Of a stretch of DNA of 64,000 nucleotides, positions 7,179 through 17,367 are shown one piece after another. Under the pieces are notes generated by a model. It saw only the letters and a list, made by a program, of their open reading frames with translations. It did no database searches and had not been told where the DNA came from. Source of the DNA: Acinetobacter sp. XS-4. Its GTDB lineage: Bacteria > Pseudomonadota > Gammaproteobacteria > Pseudomonadales > Moraxellaceae. Position 1 is the first letter of the stretch. Each line of letters starts with the position of its first letter. Made by a program: the position numbers and the translations under genes. The stretch lies in NCBI RefSeq assembly GCF_023920705.1, contig NZ_CP094657.1, forward strand, positions 248,001-312,000, in the 5' to 3' direction.

Positions 7179-7268
7179 TGGCGGTGAGAGAGGGATTCGA
7201 ACCCTCGATACGCGCAAACGTATACACACTTTCCAGGCGTGCTCCTTAAGCCACTCGGACACCTCACC
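7179..7268 (-). tRNA. tRNA-Ser(GGA)
   Basis: A 90-base class II tRNA with the long variable arm typical of serine. The acceptor GGTGAGG pairs with the 3' strand. The anticodon loop CTGGAAA gives anticodon GGA (UCC/UCU codons). The T-loop TTCGAAT is present and CCA is encoded (7181-7179). Its 3' end is the probable integration target of the neighbouring integrase. The gene remains intact. Confidence 0.96.
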
Positions 7269-7278
7269 AAGGCGTGCG

Positions 7279-7307
7279 ATAGTAACTAAAAAAACGAGTT
7301 CTGCCAA
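7279..7307 (-). promoter_or_regulatory. Promoter of tRNA-Ser
   Basis: On the minus strand, TTGGCA (7307-7302), a 17-bp spacer and TACTAT (7284-7279) end 11 bases before the tRNA. This is a good sigma70 match. Confidence 0.75.
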
Positions 7308-7362
7308 GATTTAAGATGAGCATTACAGAAAAAAAATAATAGAGGTGATAAGATTGCGATAA

Positions 7363-9264
<1,902 letters not shown>

Positions 9265-9278
9265 AAATTTGATGTAAT

Positions 9279-9310
9279 AAAAAAACCAAGACAGATGTCT
9301 TGGTTTTTTT
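9279..9310. terminator. Terminator of kup
   Basis: The AAAACCAAGAC/GTCTTGGTTTT hairpin with T-tract follows the kup stop. An A-run on the other side would make it work for the convergent gene as well. Confidence 0.85.
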
Positions 9311-9320
9311 ATGGCTCGGA

Positions 9321-9761
9321 TTATTGAGCTTGCATAGGTGCATCTGCTGGCAAACCACCATCTTTTGCCATCGGGTCTGCCGACTGAGTTGGATCTGCTG
9401 GAGGCGGTGGAGCATTAGGATCTTGTGGTGCTGGAGACGCCTGATCTTGTGCAGGTGGTACAGCATCCATTGGTGCAGCTGGAGGTGCCATTTCACCGCC
9501 TGCTGGAGGCGCTGGTGGAACGTCTGCTGGAATAGGAGCACCTGTAGGCGCTGCATTTGTCGGTGCAGCAGAAACTTGCTGTACTTGTCCGCTATTGACT
9601 AAATCGCTAATAGAACCAGGTTGGCCATTTACCGTTGTCGTAACTTTCACTTTAGACAAACTTTCTAAAGTATCTCCTGGCTGGACTGCTGGCTCAGCCA
9701 AAGCGGCCATACTACATAATCCCGTGATTACGCCAATACCAATAATCTTTGAATGGATCAT
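9321..9761 (-). CDS. Exported proline/alanine-rich protein
   Basis: A 146-residue protein with a signal peptide (probable cleavage after M-A-A-L-A near residue 22). A short folded-looking segment follows (about 23-65, including D-T-L-E-S-L-S-K-V-K-V-T). The rest is a low-complexity tail made of P, A, D, Q and G (for example P-P-A-P-P-A-G-G-E). The tail is probably disordered and periplasmic or wall-spanning. The ATG at 9761 has GGAG 8 bases upstream; a longer frame to 9809 lacks this. I do not recognise a function. Confidence 0.75.
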   Translation of the reverse strand: MIHSKIIGIGVITGLCSMAALAEPAVQPGDTLESLSKVKVTTTVNGQPGSISDLVNSGQVQQVSAAPTNAAPTGAPIPADVPPAPPAGGEMAPPAAPMDAVPPAQDQASPAPQDPNAPPPPADPTQSADPMAKDGGLPADAPMQAQ

Positions 9762-10016
9762 TAAGTGGACTCCGATTATATTTTTATCCAAATTTGTGGA
9801 GCTAACCATGTCATAAGCAATCAGTGTTTTTCAACGAAAGATACGCAATTGGCGTAATTCAATAGCCAAAGCCTCTCATAATTCCAACAGATTGTTACGT
9901 AAGGGGAAATGGAGTTACAAAAAAGATGACCATGTTTTAACCATTTGAAAGATAAGAGATATACTTAAAAAAGCAGGATTGTTAAGCTGCATGTGGACAG
10001 TGGTATTGATAGAAAC

Positions 10017-11096
10017 ATGGCAAGTAAAAAACGTAGTAAAGGTACAAACTCATTCTCTCTAAGTGAGCACTTTGGCAAGATTATTCTTGCTTGTATTGCG
10101 GCTGGAAGTTTTGCGATTGCATTTGGTAGTGAAAAGATTTCGCAGTGGTTTTCACCTTTAAGCACTAACTCGACTTGTCTTAATCAGTTCTATCGTGAAG
10201 TTCCCCCTGCTTTAAATAAAGATAGCTTAAAAAAAGACAGTTATCCGCTTTGTTTTAATGGCTTTAATGTCTTGTATTCAGGCATCTCTAAAACACCGTT
10301 ATGGTCGGCTGAGCATTTAAATGCGGAGCGTTTGAGTGTCAAAATTAAGCGTGAAGATAACTTCCATGAAGAAACCCGTATTGATCAAAAGCATCGCTCA
10401 CTTTTAAGTGATTATCGTGGTTCAGGTTATGACCGTGGTCATATGGCACCGAATGGCGATATGCCAAATAAAAGCTCACAGTCCGATAGCTTTTCGTTAA
10501 GTAATATGGTGCCGCAAGCACCTAAAAATAATCAGGAAGTTTGGCGTAAACTTGAAGAAGCTACGCGTGCCCTTGCGACTAAGCAAAAACAAGATGTTTA
10601 TGTGGTTACAGGCCCTGTTTTTGAGGGTAAACGCCTTAAAACGATTGGGAAGGGGGTCATTGTTCCAACAGCCGTTTATAAAGCAGTATATATACCTAAA
10701 ACTGGCGCTATTGGGGCTTACTACGCACCCAACAACAACTCTCTACAAGTGAAAGTGGTGAGTGTTTGTTACCTTGAAGAACGTTTAGGCGTTAACCTGT
10801 TCCCGCAGTTAACTGAGCAACAAAAGCGTAATGTTTATCGTCTACCTTTAACGGCAACGTCAGTTAAGCCAAATCAGAAGTTAGACTATTTACATTGGGA
10901 TGGTGAGAGCCAGTGTGAGCAGGACTTAAACGCCGATCAAATTAAAGCGTTACAAGACCAGTTTAAAAAGCAAAAAAGTGGCTCATCAGAAGCGATGGAA
11001 GCAAAAGTTCCAACGATTGATGAAGAAACACGTCAAGCGATTGTGAAGCAACTGGTTGAAGCGTTGGTAAACTATTTCTTGCAAATAATGAAATAA
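10017..11096 (+). CDS. DNA/RNA non-specific endonuclease (NUC family)
   Basis: A 359-residue protein with one N-terminal membrane anchor (about residues 20-40), so the catalytic part should lie in the periplasm. The beta-beta-alpha-metal active site is present: the D-R-G-H-M-A-P motif near residue 143 and a downstream N-N-Q-E-V-W metal-ligand helix. It cleaves DNA and RNA non-specifically with Mg2+. A GTG at 9993 in the same frame would add 8 residues; neither start has a convincing Shine-Dalgarno sequence. The role could be nutrient scavenging or turnover of incoming DNA. The gene is monocistronic. Confidence 0.88.
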   Translation: MASKKRSKGTNSFSLSEHFGKIILACIAAGSFAIAFGSEKISQWFSPLSTNSTCLNQFYREVPPALNKDSLKKDSYPLCFNGFNVLYSGISKTPLWSAEHLNAERLSVKIKREDNFHEETRIDQKHRSLLSDYRGSGYDRGHMAPNGDMPNKSSQSDSFSLSNMVPQAPKNNQEVWRKLEEATRALATKQKQDVYVVTGPVFEGKRLKTIGKGVIVPTAVYKAVYIPKTGAIGAYYAPNNNSLQVKVVSVCYLEERLGVNLFPQLTEQQKRNVYRLPLTATSVKPNQKLDYLHWDGESQCEQDLNADQIKALQDQFKKQKSGSSEAMEAKVPTIDEETRQAIVKQLVEALVNYFLQIMK

Positions 11097-11133
11097 ACAG
11101 TTTTTTTGATTGTTATTGCAACACCGTAAATGT

Positions 11134-11179
11134 TTAAAATAGAATCCATAGACAGATCTGTCTATGGATTCTATTTTAA
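11134..11179. repeat. Perfect 46-bp palindrome before the LysE-family gene
   Basis: The arms 11134-11156 and 11157-11179 are exact reverse complements with no loop, centred on ACAGATCTGT. The palindrome ends 2 bases before the Shine-Dalgarno of the gene at 11194 and lies 38 bases after the nuclease stop. It may be an operator, an intrinsic terminator for the nuclease gene, or a mobile-repeat remnant. Confidence 0.85.
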
Positions 11180-11193
11180 TAAGGACAATAACA

Positions 11194-11793
11194 ATGTTTG
11201 CCTCGATGTTTCTTTTTTCATTTGCAATGTCTATTACCCCCGGGCCAGTAAATACCGTCATTTTATCGACCAGTTTAAATCATGGTTTAAAACGGTCACT
11301 TCCTTACATTTCAGGCGCCACGATTGGTTTTACCTTACTTTTAATTTTTATGGCATTTGGTCTTCAGAGTTTATTAACTCAGTTTCCTGTTGTATTAAAG
11401 ATTCTTGCGATTTGTGGAACGCTATTTGTTTGTTATATCGGTATAAAAATTATTCTTTCTGCCGCCAATATTTCCATTTCAAGTGCTCCTGTAGAACAGA
11501 TGATTATTCCTAATTTTAAAGATGGTTTCTTGTTACAGTGGCTCAATCCGAAAGCATGGTTAGCTTGTGTGTCGGGTATTACCATGTTTACAAGCATTGA
11601 AAACCCACAGTCGTTGCCGATCTTTATCGTTATTTATTTCTTCACTTGCTATGTGTGTTTATTCTTTTGGGGGTTCTGTGGTGATAAATTTTCAGTGGTA
11701 TTGAATCAGGGCAACCGTTTGAAATATTTTAATATCCTTATGGGAGCATTCTTAATTTTATCGGCTCTTTTAATTTTGATCGATTTTTTTTAA
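11194..11793 (+). CDS. LysE-family amino-acid exporter
   Basis: A 199-residue inner-membrane protein of about six transmembrane segments. The N-terminal family signature is S-I-T-P-G-P-V-N (about 13-20), with the G-x-x-x-G-F helix following. Known: LysE/RhtB proteins export amino acids or analogues; the substrate is not readable here. The ATG at 11194 has AAGGAC 7 bases upstream. A longer frame (from 11164) would start inside the 46-bp palindrome and is unlikely. There is no adjacent regulator gene. Confidence 0.9.
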   Translation: MFASMFLFSFAMSITPGPVNTVILSTSLNHGLKRSLPYISGATIGFTLLLIFMAFGLQSLLTQFPVVLKILAICGTLFVCYIGIKIILSAANISISSAPVEQMIIPNFKDGFLLQWLNPKAWLACVSGITMFTSIENPQSLPIFIVIYFFTCYVCLFFWGFCGDKFSVVLNQGNRLKYFNILMGAFLILSALLILIDFF

Positions 11794-11838
11794 ATTGGTC
11801 GTATTACACTGTGAAGATATAACAACGAGACAAGACCT

Positions 11839-12081
11839 ATGTTTAAGCCATTTGAAAAGGGTACAGAGTCTTCTTCAATTGAAGATTTAACATTAGAAAA
11901 TGATGTCGATTGCGTCAGCATTTATGGCAACTTGCAAATCACCAAAGACAAAATCGGATTAGAACAAGCGAAGGCCTTGCAGAGCTTTTTAAACGAAGTG
12001 GTTGCAGCTTTGGAAAAAGAAGAATTGCCTGAAAAAATCGAACGTCCAGCTGAACAAGAAGTTAATAATCCGTTTTTGTAA
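11839..12081 (+). CDS. Small acidic conserved-looking protein, unknown
   Basis: An 80-residue acidic protein with no signal peptide or membrane segment. It has a short beta-like stretch (D-V-D-C-V-S-I-Y-G-N-L-Q-I) followed by a long helix (about 38-65) rich in A, L, E and K. The start has a modest GAGAC upstream. I do not recognise it. It resembles small Acinetobacter core proteins in style. It is downstream of the LysE gene by 45 bases and could be cotranscribed. Confidence 0.6.
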   Translation: MFKPFEKGTESSSIEDLTLENDVDCVSIYGNLQITKDKIGLEQAKALQSFLNEVVAALEKEELPEKIERPAEQEVNNPFL

Positions 12082-12114
12082 TAAATATTATTTTACTCAA
12101 TTTGCTATCGAGAC

Positions 12115-12219
12115 GGCGGCACGGATGCCGCCTGTTTCACTGCGTTACATGGAAGTAACGTCAGTGAAACGAATGAGTTTTGTCACTTTTGCTCACTCAA
12201 AAGTGAGGCATTACCTCAC
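12115..12219. repeat. Array of four hairpins in the gap before aqpZ
   Basis: Four inverted repeats follow one another. The first is GGCGGCA/TGCCGCC (12115-12132). The second is GTTTCACTG-CGTTAC/GTAACG-CAGTGAAAC (12134-12170, one bulged base). The third is TCACTTTTG/CAAAAGTGA (12183-12206). The fourth is GTGAGG/CCTCAC (12203-12219), overlapping the third. The block is more GC-rich than its surroundings and separates the convergent 80-aa gene and aqpZ. It is probably a dispersed intergenic repeat or a complex terminator. Confidence 0.7.
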
Positions 12220-12259
12220 AACTACGACTTGAGTGAACATGGTATTTGTGGTCGTGCAG

Positions 12260-12949
12260 TTAATCCTTCTCCCCAGCAACTACCTTATAAATAATCGCCC
12301 CAATCACAGCCCCTAAAATCGGAGCCACCCAGAACAACCACAACTGACTTAAAGCAGCAGTTTCAGCAAAGAATGCAACGCCTGTACTACGTGCAGGGTT
12401 CACCGAAGTGTTTGTCACTGGAATACTGATTAAGTGAATAAGCGTTAAGCCTAAACCAATCGCAATAGGAGCGAAGCCAGCAGGCGCTCGACGGTCAGTT
12501 GCACCTAAAATAATGATTAAGAAGAAAGCAGTAAGTACAACTTCAATTAAGAAAGCAGAACCTAAGCCAAACTTGTTTGGTGATAAATCACCGAAACCAT
12601 TTGAAGCAAAACCACCAACACCGCTAAAGCCCGCTTGGCCTTGAGCAATAATGTAGAGAACAAATGCAGCAGCAGTCGCACCGACCACTTGAGCAACAAT
12701 ATAGGGAATTAAATCTTTAACATCGAAGCGGCCGCCGACCCAAAGGCCAACACTTACCGCGGGATTAAAATGTCCACCTGAGATATGCCCTAGAGCATAG
12801 GCGCCTGTCAGTACGGTTAAACCAAAGGCAAGGGCTACACCTGCAAAGCCAATACCAAGTTCAGGGAAAGCTGCGGCTAATACTGCGCTACCACAACCAC
12901 CAAAGACTAGCCAAAACGTACCTAGAAATTCAGCAAAATATTTATTCAT
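12260..12949 (-). CDS. aqpZ: Aquaporin Z
   Basis: A 229-residue water channel of the inner membrane with six transmembrane helices. Both pore half-helices carry the N-P-A motif (H-F-N-P-A-V-S-V near residue 62 and S-V-N-P-A-R-S near residue 183). The length is that of bacterial AqpZ. The ATG has GAG about 9 bases upstream. It is monocistronic and is followed by the AraC gene on the same strand, 132 bases upstream of it. Confidence 0.95.
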   Translation of the reverse strand: MNKYFAEFLGTFWLVFGGCGSAVLAAAFPELGIGFAGVALAFGLTVLTGAYALGHISGGHFNPAVSVGLWVGGRFDVKDLIPYIVAQVVGATAAAFVLYIIAQGQAGFSGVGGFASNGFGDLSPNKFGLGSAFLIEVVLTAFFLIIILGATDRRAPAGFAPIAIGLGLTLIHLISIPVTNTSVNPARSTGVAFFAETAALSQLWLFWVAPILGAVIGAIIYKVVAGEKD

Positions 12950-13081
12950 TCTGATTACTCATTTATTTAATCTATTTTAATTAATGTGAATTGCGTCACA
13001 TAAATTTGAAGCATGTGACTATATGAAATTTTTGTTTTCAGTGTTGTTTTAATCAAGAAAAGATTTGTAAGTTTTGGTTGG

Positions 13082-14086
13082 TTATTCTTTGTCTAAAAAA
13101 TGCTCTCTCCATTGCTGTGGTGTTTGATTGGTCCAATGCTTAAAAGCTCTTTGGAAAGCACTTTGTTCCGAGTAACAAAGCAGAAGAGCAATCTCTTGTA
13201 AACTTAAATGTGGGTCTTTTAGATACTCAGTCGCGAGCATAAATCGTACTTGCTGAACACGTTCCTGAAAGGTGGTGTTTTGTTGTTGTAAATGTCTTTG
13301 GAGTTGCCGCACGGACAGGCCTAATTGAGCAGCAATATATTCAATTTGATATTGATTCTTTTGCAGTCCAGTCAAAATTGAATGTTGTAAGCGCTGATCA
13401 AGTTGGGTCGAATTTGGTAATTGCTCTAATAGCGCTTGTGCTTGCTGAACCAATAACTGCTGTAGGGTGTGGTCGGCGCTGCTAAGCGGCTTATGAATTT
13501 CCGTAATTGGAATGAGTAACTCTGTACGCGGCTGGCTAAAACGAACGGGACATTGAAAGTATTGTTCATAAACCCTGATATTTTTAGGGGCAGCATTTAA
13601 GAAATGTACTTCATGTAAATGCACGTCTTCATGAGACATAAAAAGACGTAAAAATTGAATGACCAGCGCAATCGCGATTTCATCGGTAAGTTGAGTTGGG
13701 TGGAGTTCTGTAGCTTCCCAAAGAATAGAGCCATATCTTCCTTGTAGCTCAACAACTAGAGGGCTTCCATCATAAATCAGACGGTGAAAATCATGATAGC
13801 GAATTAAGGCTTCACCTAAGTTATCGCAAGAGAGTGCGAGATAGGCAATAATTCCTAAGTGTTTGGGTTGCACGTATTTGGCAATTTCTAGACCTAATCC
13901 CGGCTTCGGGTCTAGTTTATAAATCGCTTCTAATAGGTCCCGCCAAACGACGTAGTCAAAGCGTTCCAGATTTTGAATTTGCTCTAATTGTTTTGGAATC
14001 GCTAATTGATTGGCTTCACAGTAGGCTTTTAATAGGTGTCCGAGCCCTCCATATACTGAGCCTGTATAATTCTTTAGTTGTGGCAT
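13082..14086 (-). CDS. AraC-family regulator with arabinose-binding-like N-terminus
   Basis: A 334-residue transcription factor. The N-terminal about 200 residues look like the ligand-binding domain of the AraC family in which the sensor precedes the DNA-binding part (PF12625 type). The C-terminal about 95 residues are the double HTH (Q-Y-Q-I-E-Y-I-A-A-Q-L-G-L-S-V-R-Q-L-Q-R, then S-L-Q-E-I-A-L-L-L-C-Y-S-E-Q-S-A-F-Q-R). The ATG has AGAGGTGG upstream. It is divergent from the hydroxylase-like gene at 14195, which makes that gene the most likely target; this is inference from position. Confidence 0.9.
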   Translation of the reverse strand: MPQLKNYTGSVYGGLGHLLKAYCEANQLAIPKQLEQIQNLERFDYVVWRDLLEAIYKLDPKPGLGLEIAKYVQPKHLGIIAYLALSCDNLGEALIRYHDFHRLIYDGSPLVVELQGRYGSILWEATELHPTQLTDEIAIALVIQFLRLFMSHEDVHLHEVHFLNAAPKNIRVYEQYFQCPVRFSQPRTELLIPITEIHKPLSSADHTLQQLLVQQAQALLEQLPNSTQLDQRLQHSILTGLQKNQYQIEYIAAQLGLSVRQLQRHLQQQNTTFQERVQQVRFMLATEYLKDPHLSLQEIALLLCYSEQSAFQRAFKHWTNQTPQQWREHFLDKE

Positions 14087-14194
14087 CCCTAACCACCTCT
14101 TTCTTGTCGTGATTTGTCAATGAAACCATAAATTCTGGTCAATACCTAGCATAGCGAATTTTATATTCTGAATAAAAGAAAAAGGAGTTAGGCG

Positions 14195-14833
14195 ATGTTA
14201 AAAGGGTTTATTGCAGGAATTGCGGTTGCGAATGCATTTGAATGGGTAGCACACAAATATATTTTGCATGGTGTACACCGTGCTGGAAAACCGCGCTATA
14301 GCCCCGTGCCAAAAAGCATGGAGTCTCATTGGGCACACCATCGTGAAGTCCGTAAACAGCAATTTCATGATGATTGCTATGTGGAAGGCATTGGCAACTG
14401 GCGAACTAAAAATGAGCTAATTTCGCTTGCTGTGGTGGCAACCGTTTCAAGCGCAATTTTTTACCCATTTTCAAAAGGTATGGCTCTCGCAGCTTGGTAC
14501 AGTGCAGGAAATTATTATTATATTCATCGCCGTGCGCATTTAGAGCCCGACTGGGCAAAGCGTAAAATTCCGTGGCATTACGATCACCACATGAACTCTA
14601 ATCAAGACGCCAATTGGTGTGTGACTAAACCTTGGTTTGACTATGTGATGGGAACACGGGTGGTGTCTTCGGCAGATTTAAAAGAACAAAATCCTTTGGG
14701 TATACGGTTACCTACTACGCTTGCTAGACCGCTGTCTCAAGCAGTAGAGAAAATCTTTCCTGCAAAATGGGTCGAGAAAAAAGAAAAACCTCAACTGGTT
14801 AGCGACTTAAATTCGGTCGATGGTGCTGCATAA
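14195..14833 (+). CDS. Fatty-acid-hydroxylase / sterol-desaturase-like membrane protein
   Basis: A 212-residue protein with two or three membrane segments. It has the histidine boxes of di-iron lipid hydroxylases: H-K-Y-I-L-H-G-V-H (about 20-28), H-W-A-H-H (about 49-53), H-R-R-A-H (about 110-114) and H-Y-D-H-H (about 128-132). Known: this superfamily hydroxylates or desaturates lipids in the membrane. The substrate is not identifiable here. The ATG has AAGGAG at a good distance. It is divergent from the AraC regulator and converges on hisF across a bidirectional terminator. Confidence 0.8.
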   Translation: MLKGFIAGIAVANAFEWVAHKYILHGVHRAGKPRYSPVPKSMESHWAHHREVRKQQFHDDCYVEGIGNWRTKNELISLAVVATVSSAIFYPFSKGMALAAWYSAGNYYYIHRRAHLEPDWAKRKIPWHYDHHMNSNQDANWCVTKPWFDYVMGTRVVSSADLKEQNPLGIRLPTTLARPLSQAVEKIFPAKWVEKKEKPQLVSDLNSVDGAA

Positions 14834-14834
14834 A

Positions 14835-14855
14835 AAAGGGGCATATCGCCCCTTT
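14835..14855. terminator. Bidirectional terminator between hydroxylase gene and hisF
   Basis: The arms AAAGGGGC (14835-14842) and GCCCCTTT (14848-14855) with a 5-base loop and flanking A/T runs serve both convergent genes. Confidence 0.8.
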
Positions 14856-14869
14856 AAATATCAATAAGC

Positions 14870-15628
14870 TTACAAGCGCATTTCGATGCCTTGTTCAGCT
14901 AAATATTGTTTAGCTTCTGGAATCGTATATTGACCAAAGTGGAAAATACTTGCTGCCAATACTGCATCGGCACCACCTTGTAAAATTCCATCTGCAAGGT
15001 GTTGTAAGTTACCTACACCGCCTGAAGCAATGGTTGGAATGGTAACGCGGTCATTAATAGCACGCATTAAAGCAATGTCGTAACCTGCTTTCGTACCATC
15101 GGCATCCATACTGGTAATCAGTAACTCACCCGCACCGTAGTCAGCCATTTGTACAGCCCACTCAATCGCATCAATGCCCGTTGGTTTACGGCCACCGTGA
15201 GTAAAGATTTCCCATTTGTTATCGCCAGTTTTTTTGGCATCAATCGCAACCACAATACATTGCGCGCCAAAGTGCTGTGAAGCTTCTTGAACAAATTCTG
15301 GGTTAAATACGGCAGCTGAGTTAATACTTACTTTGTCCGCACCTGCATTTAATAACGCACGAATATCTTCAACTTTACGTACACCACCACCGACAGTTAA
15401 TGGCACAAATACAGTCTCGGCCATACGTTCAACAGTACGGTAAGTGGTATCGCGTCCATGATGTGTAGCGGTAATGTCTAAGAAAGTAATTTCATCTGCA
15501 CCTTGTTCGTTATAGCGACGCGCCACTTCTACAGGGTCGCCAGCATCACGAATATCGAGGAATTGAACGCCTTTAACTACGCGTCCGTTATCAACGTCTA
15601 GGCAAGGAATAATACGTTTAGCAAGCAT
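14870..15628 (-). CDS. hisF: Imidazole glycerol phosphate synthase, cyclase subunit HisF
   Basis: A 252-residue TIM barrel that, with HisH, converts PRFAR and ammonia to IGP and AICAR in histidine synthesis. It shows the N-terminal R-I-I-P-C-L-D-V-D with the catalytic Asp, D-I-T-A near residue 50, and the later T-S-M-D-A-D-G-T phosphate-binding segment with the second catalytic Asp. The ATG at 15628 is chosen because GGAAAAAG precedes it and it matches the family start. An in-frame TTG at 15640 is unlikely. It stands alone, about 4.8 kb from hisA and 7 kb from hisH-hisB. Confidence 0.96.
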   Translation of the reverse strand: MLAKRIIPCLDVDNGRVVKGVQFLDIRDAGDPVEVARRYNEQGADEITFLDITATHHGRDTTYRTVERMAETVFVPLTVGGGVRKVEDIRALLNAGADKVSINSAAVFNPEFVQEASQHFGAQCIVVAIDAKKTGDNKWEIFTHGGRKPTGIDAIEWAVQMADYGAGELLITSMDADGTKAGYDIALMRAINDRVTIPTIASGGVGNLQHLADGILQGGADAVLAASIFHFGQYTIPEAKQYLAEQGIEMRL

Positions 15629-15740
15629 AGCTTTTTCCAAAAATAATCGCCGTTGGTGAAAGTTCCTACACAGGCGCTACACCTTCATGGAGGGAAGAGG
15701 TATTCTATCAAACTTCACAGATGTTTTTTGCAGGTTTTCC

Positions 15741-16691
15741 ATGTCGGTTTATACCCCGTTGAGTTTAGATGAAGTTCGCACCTTTGCTGCACCTTATGGA
15801 TTAGAGGTGTTGGAGCTGAACCCAATTCAGGGAGGTATTCAAAACACCAATTATTTTCTGGTTGATGTAAGCCGCAAACAATATGTACTCACAGTGTTTG
15901 AAGAGTTAGATGCACAAGGAGCAGGCGAACTCATTCCTGTTCTTGAACAATTGGGAACTCATGATGTACCTGTTGCTGTGCCGTTAAAACATAGCGGACA
16001 AGCGGTTCATGTGATTGCAGATAAGCCTGCACAGATTGCACCACGTTTAATGGGTCACCATCCCATGCAAACGACAGTGGCGCAAGTTGCAGCGATTGCT
16101 GACGCACAGGCGAAGCTACATGTGGCTTTACAAGATTTTCCACTTGAGCGTGAATATCGACGTGATCACCAATACTGGACAGGTGTTGCACAGCAGCTTC
16201 AACCAAGCATGACTCAAGATGACCAAACATTACTTGAGCAGGTCTATCAAGCTTTTAATGCGAAAACAGCGCAGTATTCAAACCGACCAACAGGTTTTAT
16301 TCATTCAGATTTGTTCCGTGACAATACTTTGTTTGAAGGCGAGCAATTACAAGGTATTTTAGATTTTTACGAATTAAATCAAGATGAGTTGCTATTTGAT
16401 ATTGCGATTACCATCAATGATTTTTGTACCGAATATCCAGCAGCACATTTAAACTCAGACAAAGTGGCGGCTTACTTGGAGGCATACCAAAAAGTTCGTG
16501 TGCTTACTTCAGATGAACTTGAGTGTTTAGATGTATTCTTGGCAATGGCAGCATGCCGTTTTTGGTCAATGCGCTTGCAAGTTGCTCAAAAAAATAAAGA
16601 AGAAGGACGTACCGGCGATGATATCTTGCAAAAAGATCCGAAAGAAATGCGAGCAATGATGCAAGACCGTTTGAGCCATGTAAAAGGATAA
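15741..16691 (+). CDS. thrB: Homoserine kinase, aminoglycoside-phosphotransferase type
   Basis: A 316-residue cytoplasmic kinase that phosphorylates homoserine in threonine synthesis. It is of the APH-fold ThrB kind used by pseudomonads and Acinetobacter. It has the I-Q-G-G-I-Q-N-T-N-Y P-loop-like segment (about 24-33) and the catalytic H-S-D-L-F-R-D-N (about 190-197), followed by the metal-binding D-F-Y-E. The ATG at 15741 fits the family; the frame extends to 15687, but that start has no support. The next gene follows after 10 bases, so they are probably cotranscribed. Confidence 0.93.
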   Translation: MSVYTPLSLDEVRTFAAPYGLEVLELNPIQGGIQNTNYFLVDVSRKQYVLTVFEELDAQGAGELIPVLEQLGTHDVPVAVPLKHSGQAVHVIADKPAQIAPRLMGHHPMQTTVAQVAAIADAQAKLHVALQDFPLEREYRRDHQYWTGVAQQLQPSMTQDDQTLLEQVYQAFNAKTAQYSNRPTGFIHSDLFRDNTLFEGEQLQGILDFYELNQDELLFDIAITINDFCTEYPAAHLNSDKVAAYLEAYQKVRVLTSDELECLDVFLAMAACRFWSMRLQVAQKNKEEGRTGDDILQKDPKEMRAMMQDRLSHVKG

Positions 16692-16701
16692 AGGAATAAA
16701 G

Positions 16702-17331
16702 ATGCGAGATCAGGGGCGATTAGTCGAATGGTTCGACGAAAAAGGTTATGGCTTTATTCAGCCAGATGATGCTGAAAAAGAGCGAGTCTTTTTGCATATC
16801 AAAGATTTTGCACGCCCCGGACCTCGACCAATTATTGGTTGTGCTTTGGAATATTTGATTATTCTCGATGAGCAAGGTCGCTTTCGTGCCCAGCAGGTCA
16901 CTTATTTAAAAGCATCTCAAACTCGTAAAATGTCAAAGCCAGCAAAAACACAATCTTCTTTTCAAGCCAGTCCATGGTCTGCAATGCAAATGGGGATCGT
17001 GTTTTATTTCGTTTTAATGGGAATTATGAGTTTTATTCATATTTTACCAGCCTATACCTTATTGTTTATTTTAATGATGAATGTGCTGAGTTACTGGTTA
17101 TATTCACAAGACAAAGAAGCCGCACAATTGGGTAATCGCCGTGTACCTGAGCAAACATTGCACATTGTCAGCTTTTTAGGGGGGTGGCCTGCCGCATGGT
17201 GGGCACAACAAAAACTGAGACATAAAACACAAAAACAACCATTCCGTAAGATTTATTTTTGTACCATATTCCTTCATTTACTTTTGATTTTGTGGCTAAT
17301 TTCTCCCTTAAATGTGTTGCGGGGCTCATAA
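16702..17331 (+). CDS. Cold-shock domain plus DUF1294 membrane protein
   Basis: A 209-residue fusion. Residues about 1-65 form a cold-shock domain with the RNA-binding K-G-Y-G-F-I-Q motif and V-F-L-H-I. The C-terminal half is DUF1294, with three or four membrane helices and the conserved D-K-E-A-A and G-G-W-P-A-A-W-W-A-Q motifs. The architecture is known in many gammaproteobacteria, but its function is not established. A plausible role is coupling RNA or single-strand nucleic-acid binding to the membrane. The ATG has AGGA upstream. Confidence 0.88.
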   Translation: MRDQGRLVEWFDEKGYGFIQPDDAEKERVFLHIKDFARPGPRPIIGCALEYLIILDEQGRFRAQQVTYLKASQTRKMSKPAKTQSSFQASPWSAMQMGIVFYFVLMGIMSFIHILPAYTLLFILMMNVLSYWLYSQDKEAAQLGNRRVPEQTLHIVSFLGGWPAAWWAQQKLRHKTQKQPFRKIYFCTIFLHLLLILWLISPLNVLRGS

Positions 17332-17367
17332 AAGTAAATCGTTTTATTAAACTTGAGAGGTATAAAA

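Larger units (their letters stand above)
1..7205. mobile_element. Right end of an integrative element inserted at tRNA-Ser(GGA)
   Basis: Seen: a P4-type integrase gene points away from, and sits directly beside, the 3' end of a tRNA-Ser gene. The integrase heads a same-strand run with an unknown 273-aa gene, an AlpA-like regulator and a DUF3987 protein. These are followed by small genes of accessory character. Known: integrases of this family usually recombine into the 3' end of a tRNA gene and leave the tRNA intact. Inferred: the right boundary lies within about 7179-7205 and the element continues left beyond base 1. No second copy of the tRNA 3' end was spotted in the window, so the other boundary is unknown. 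It may be a satellite or prophage remnant, because no capsid, tail or conjugation genes are visible. Confidence 0.6.
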
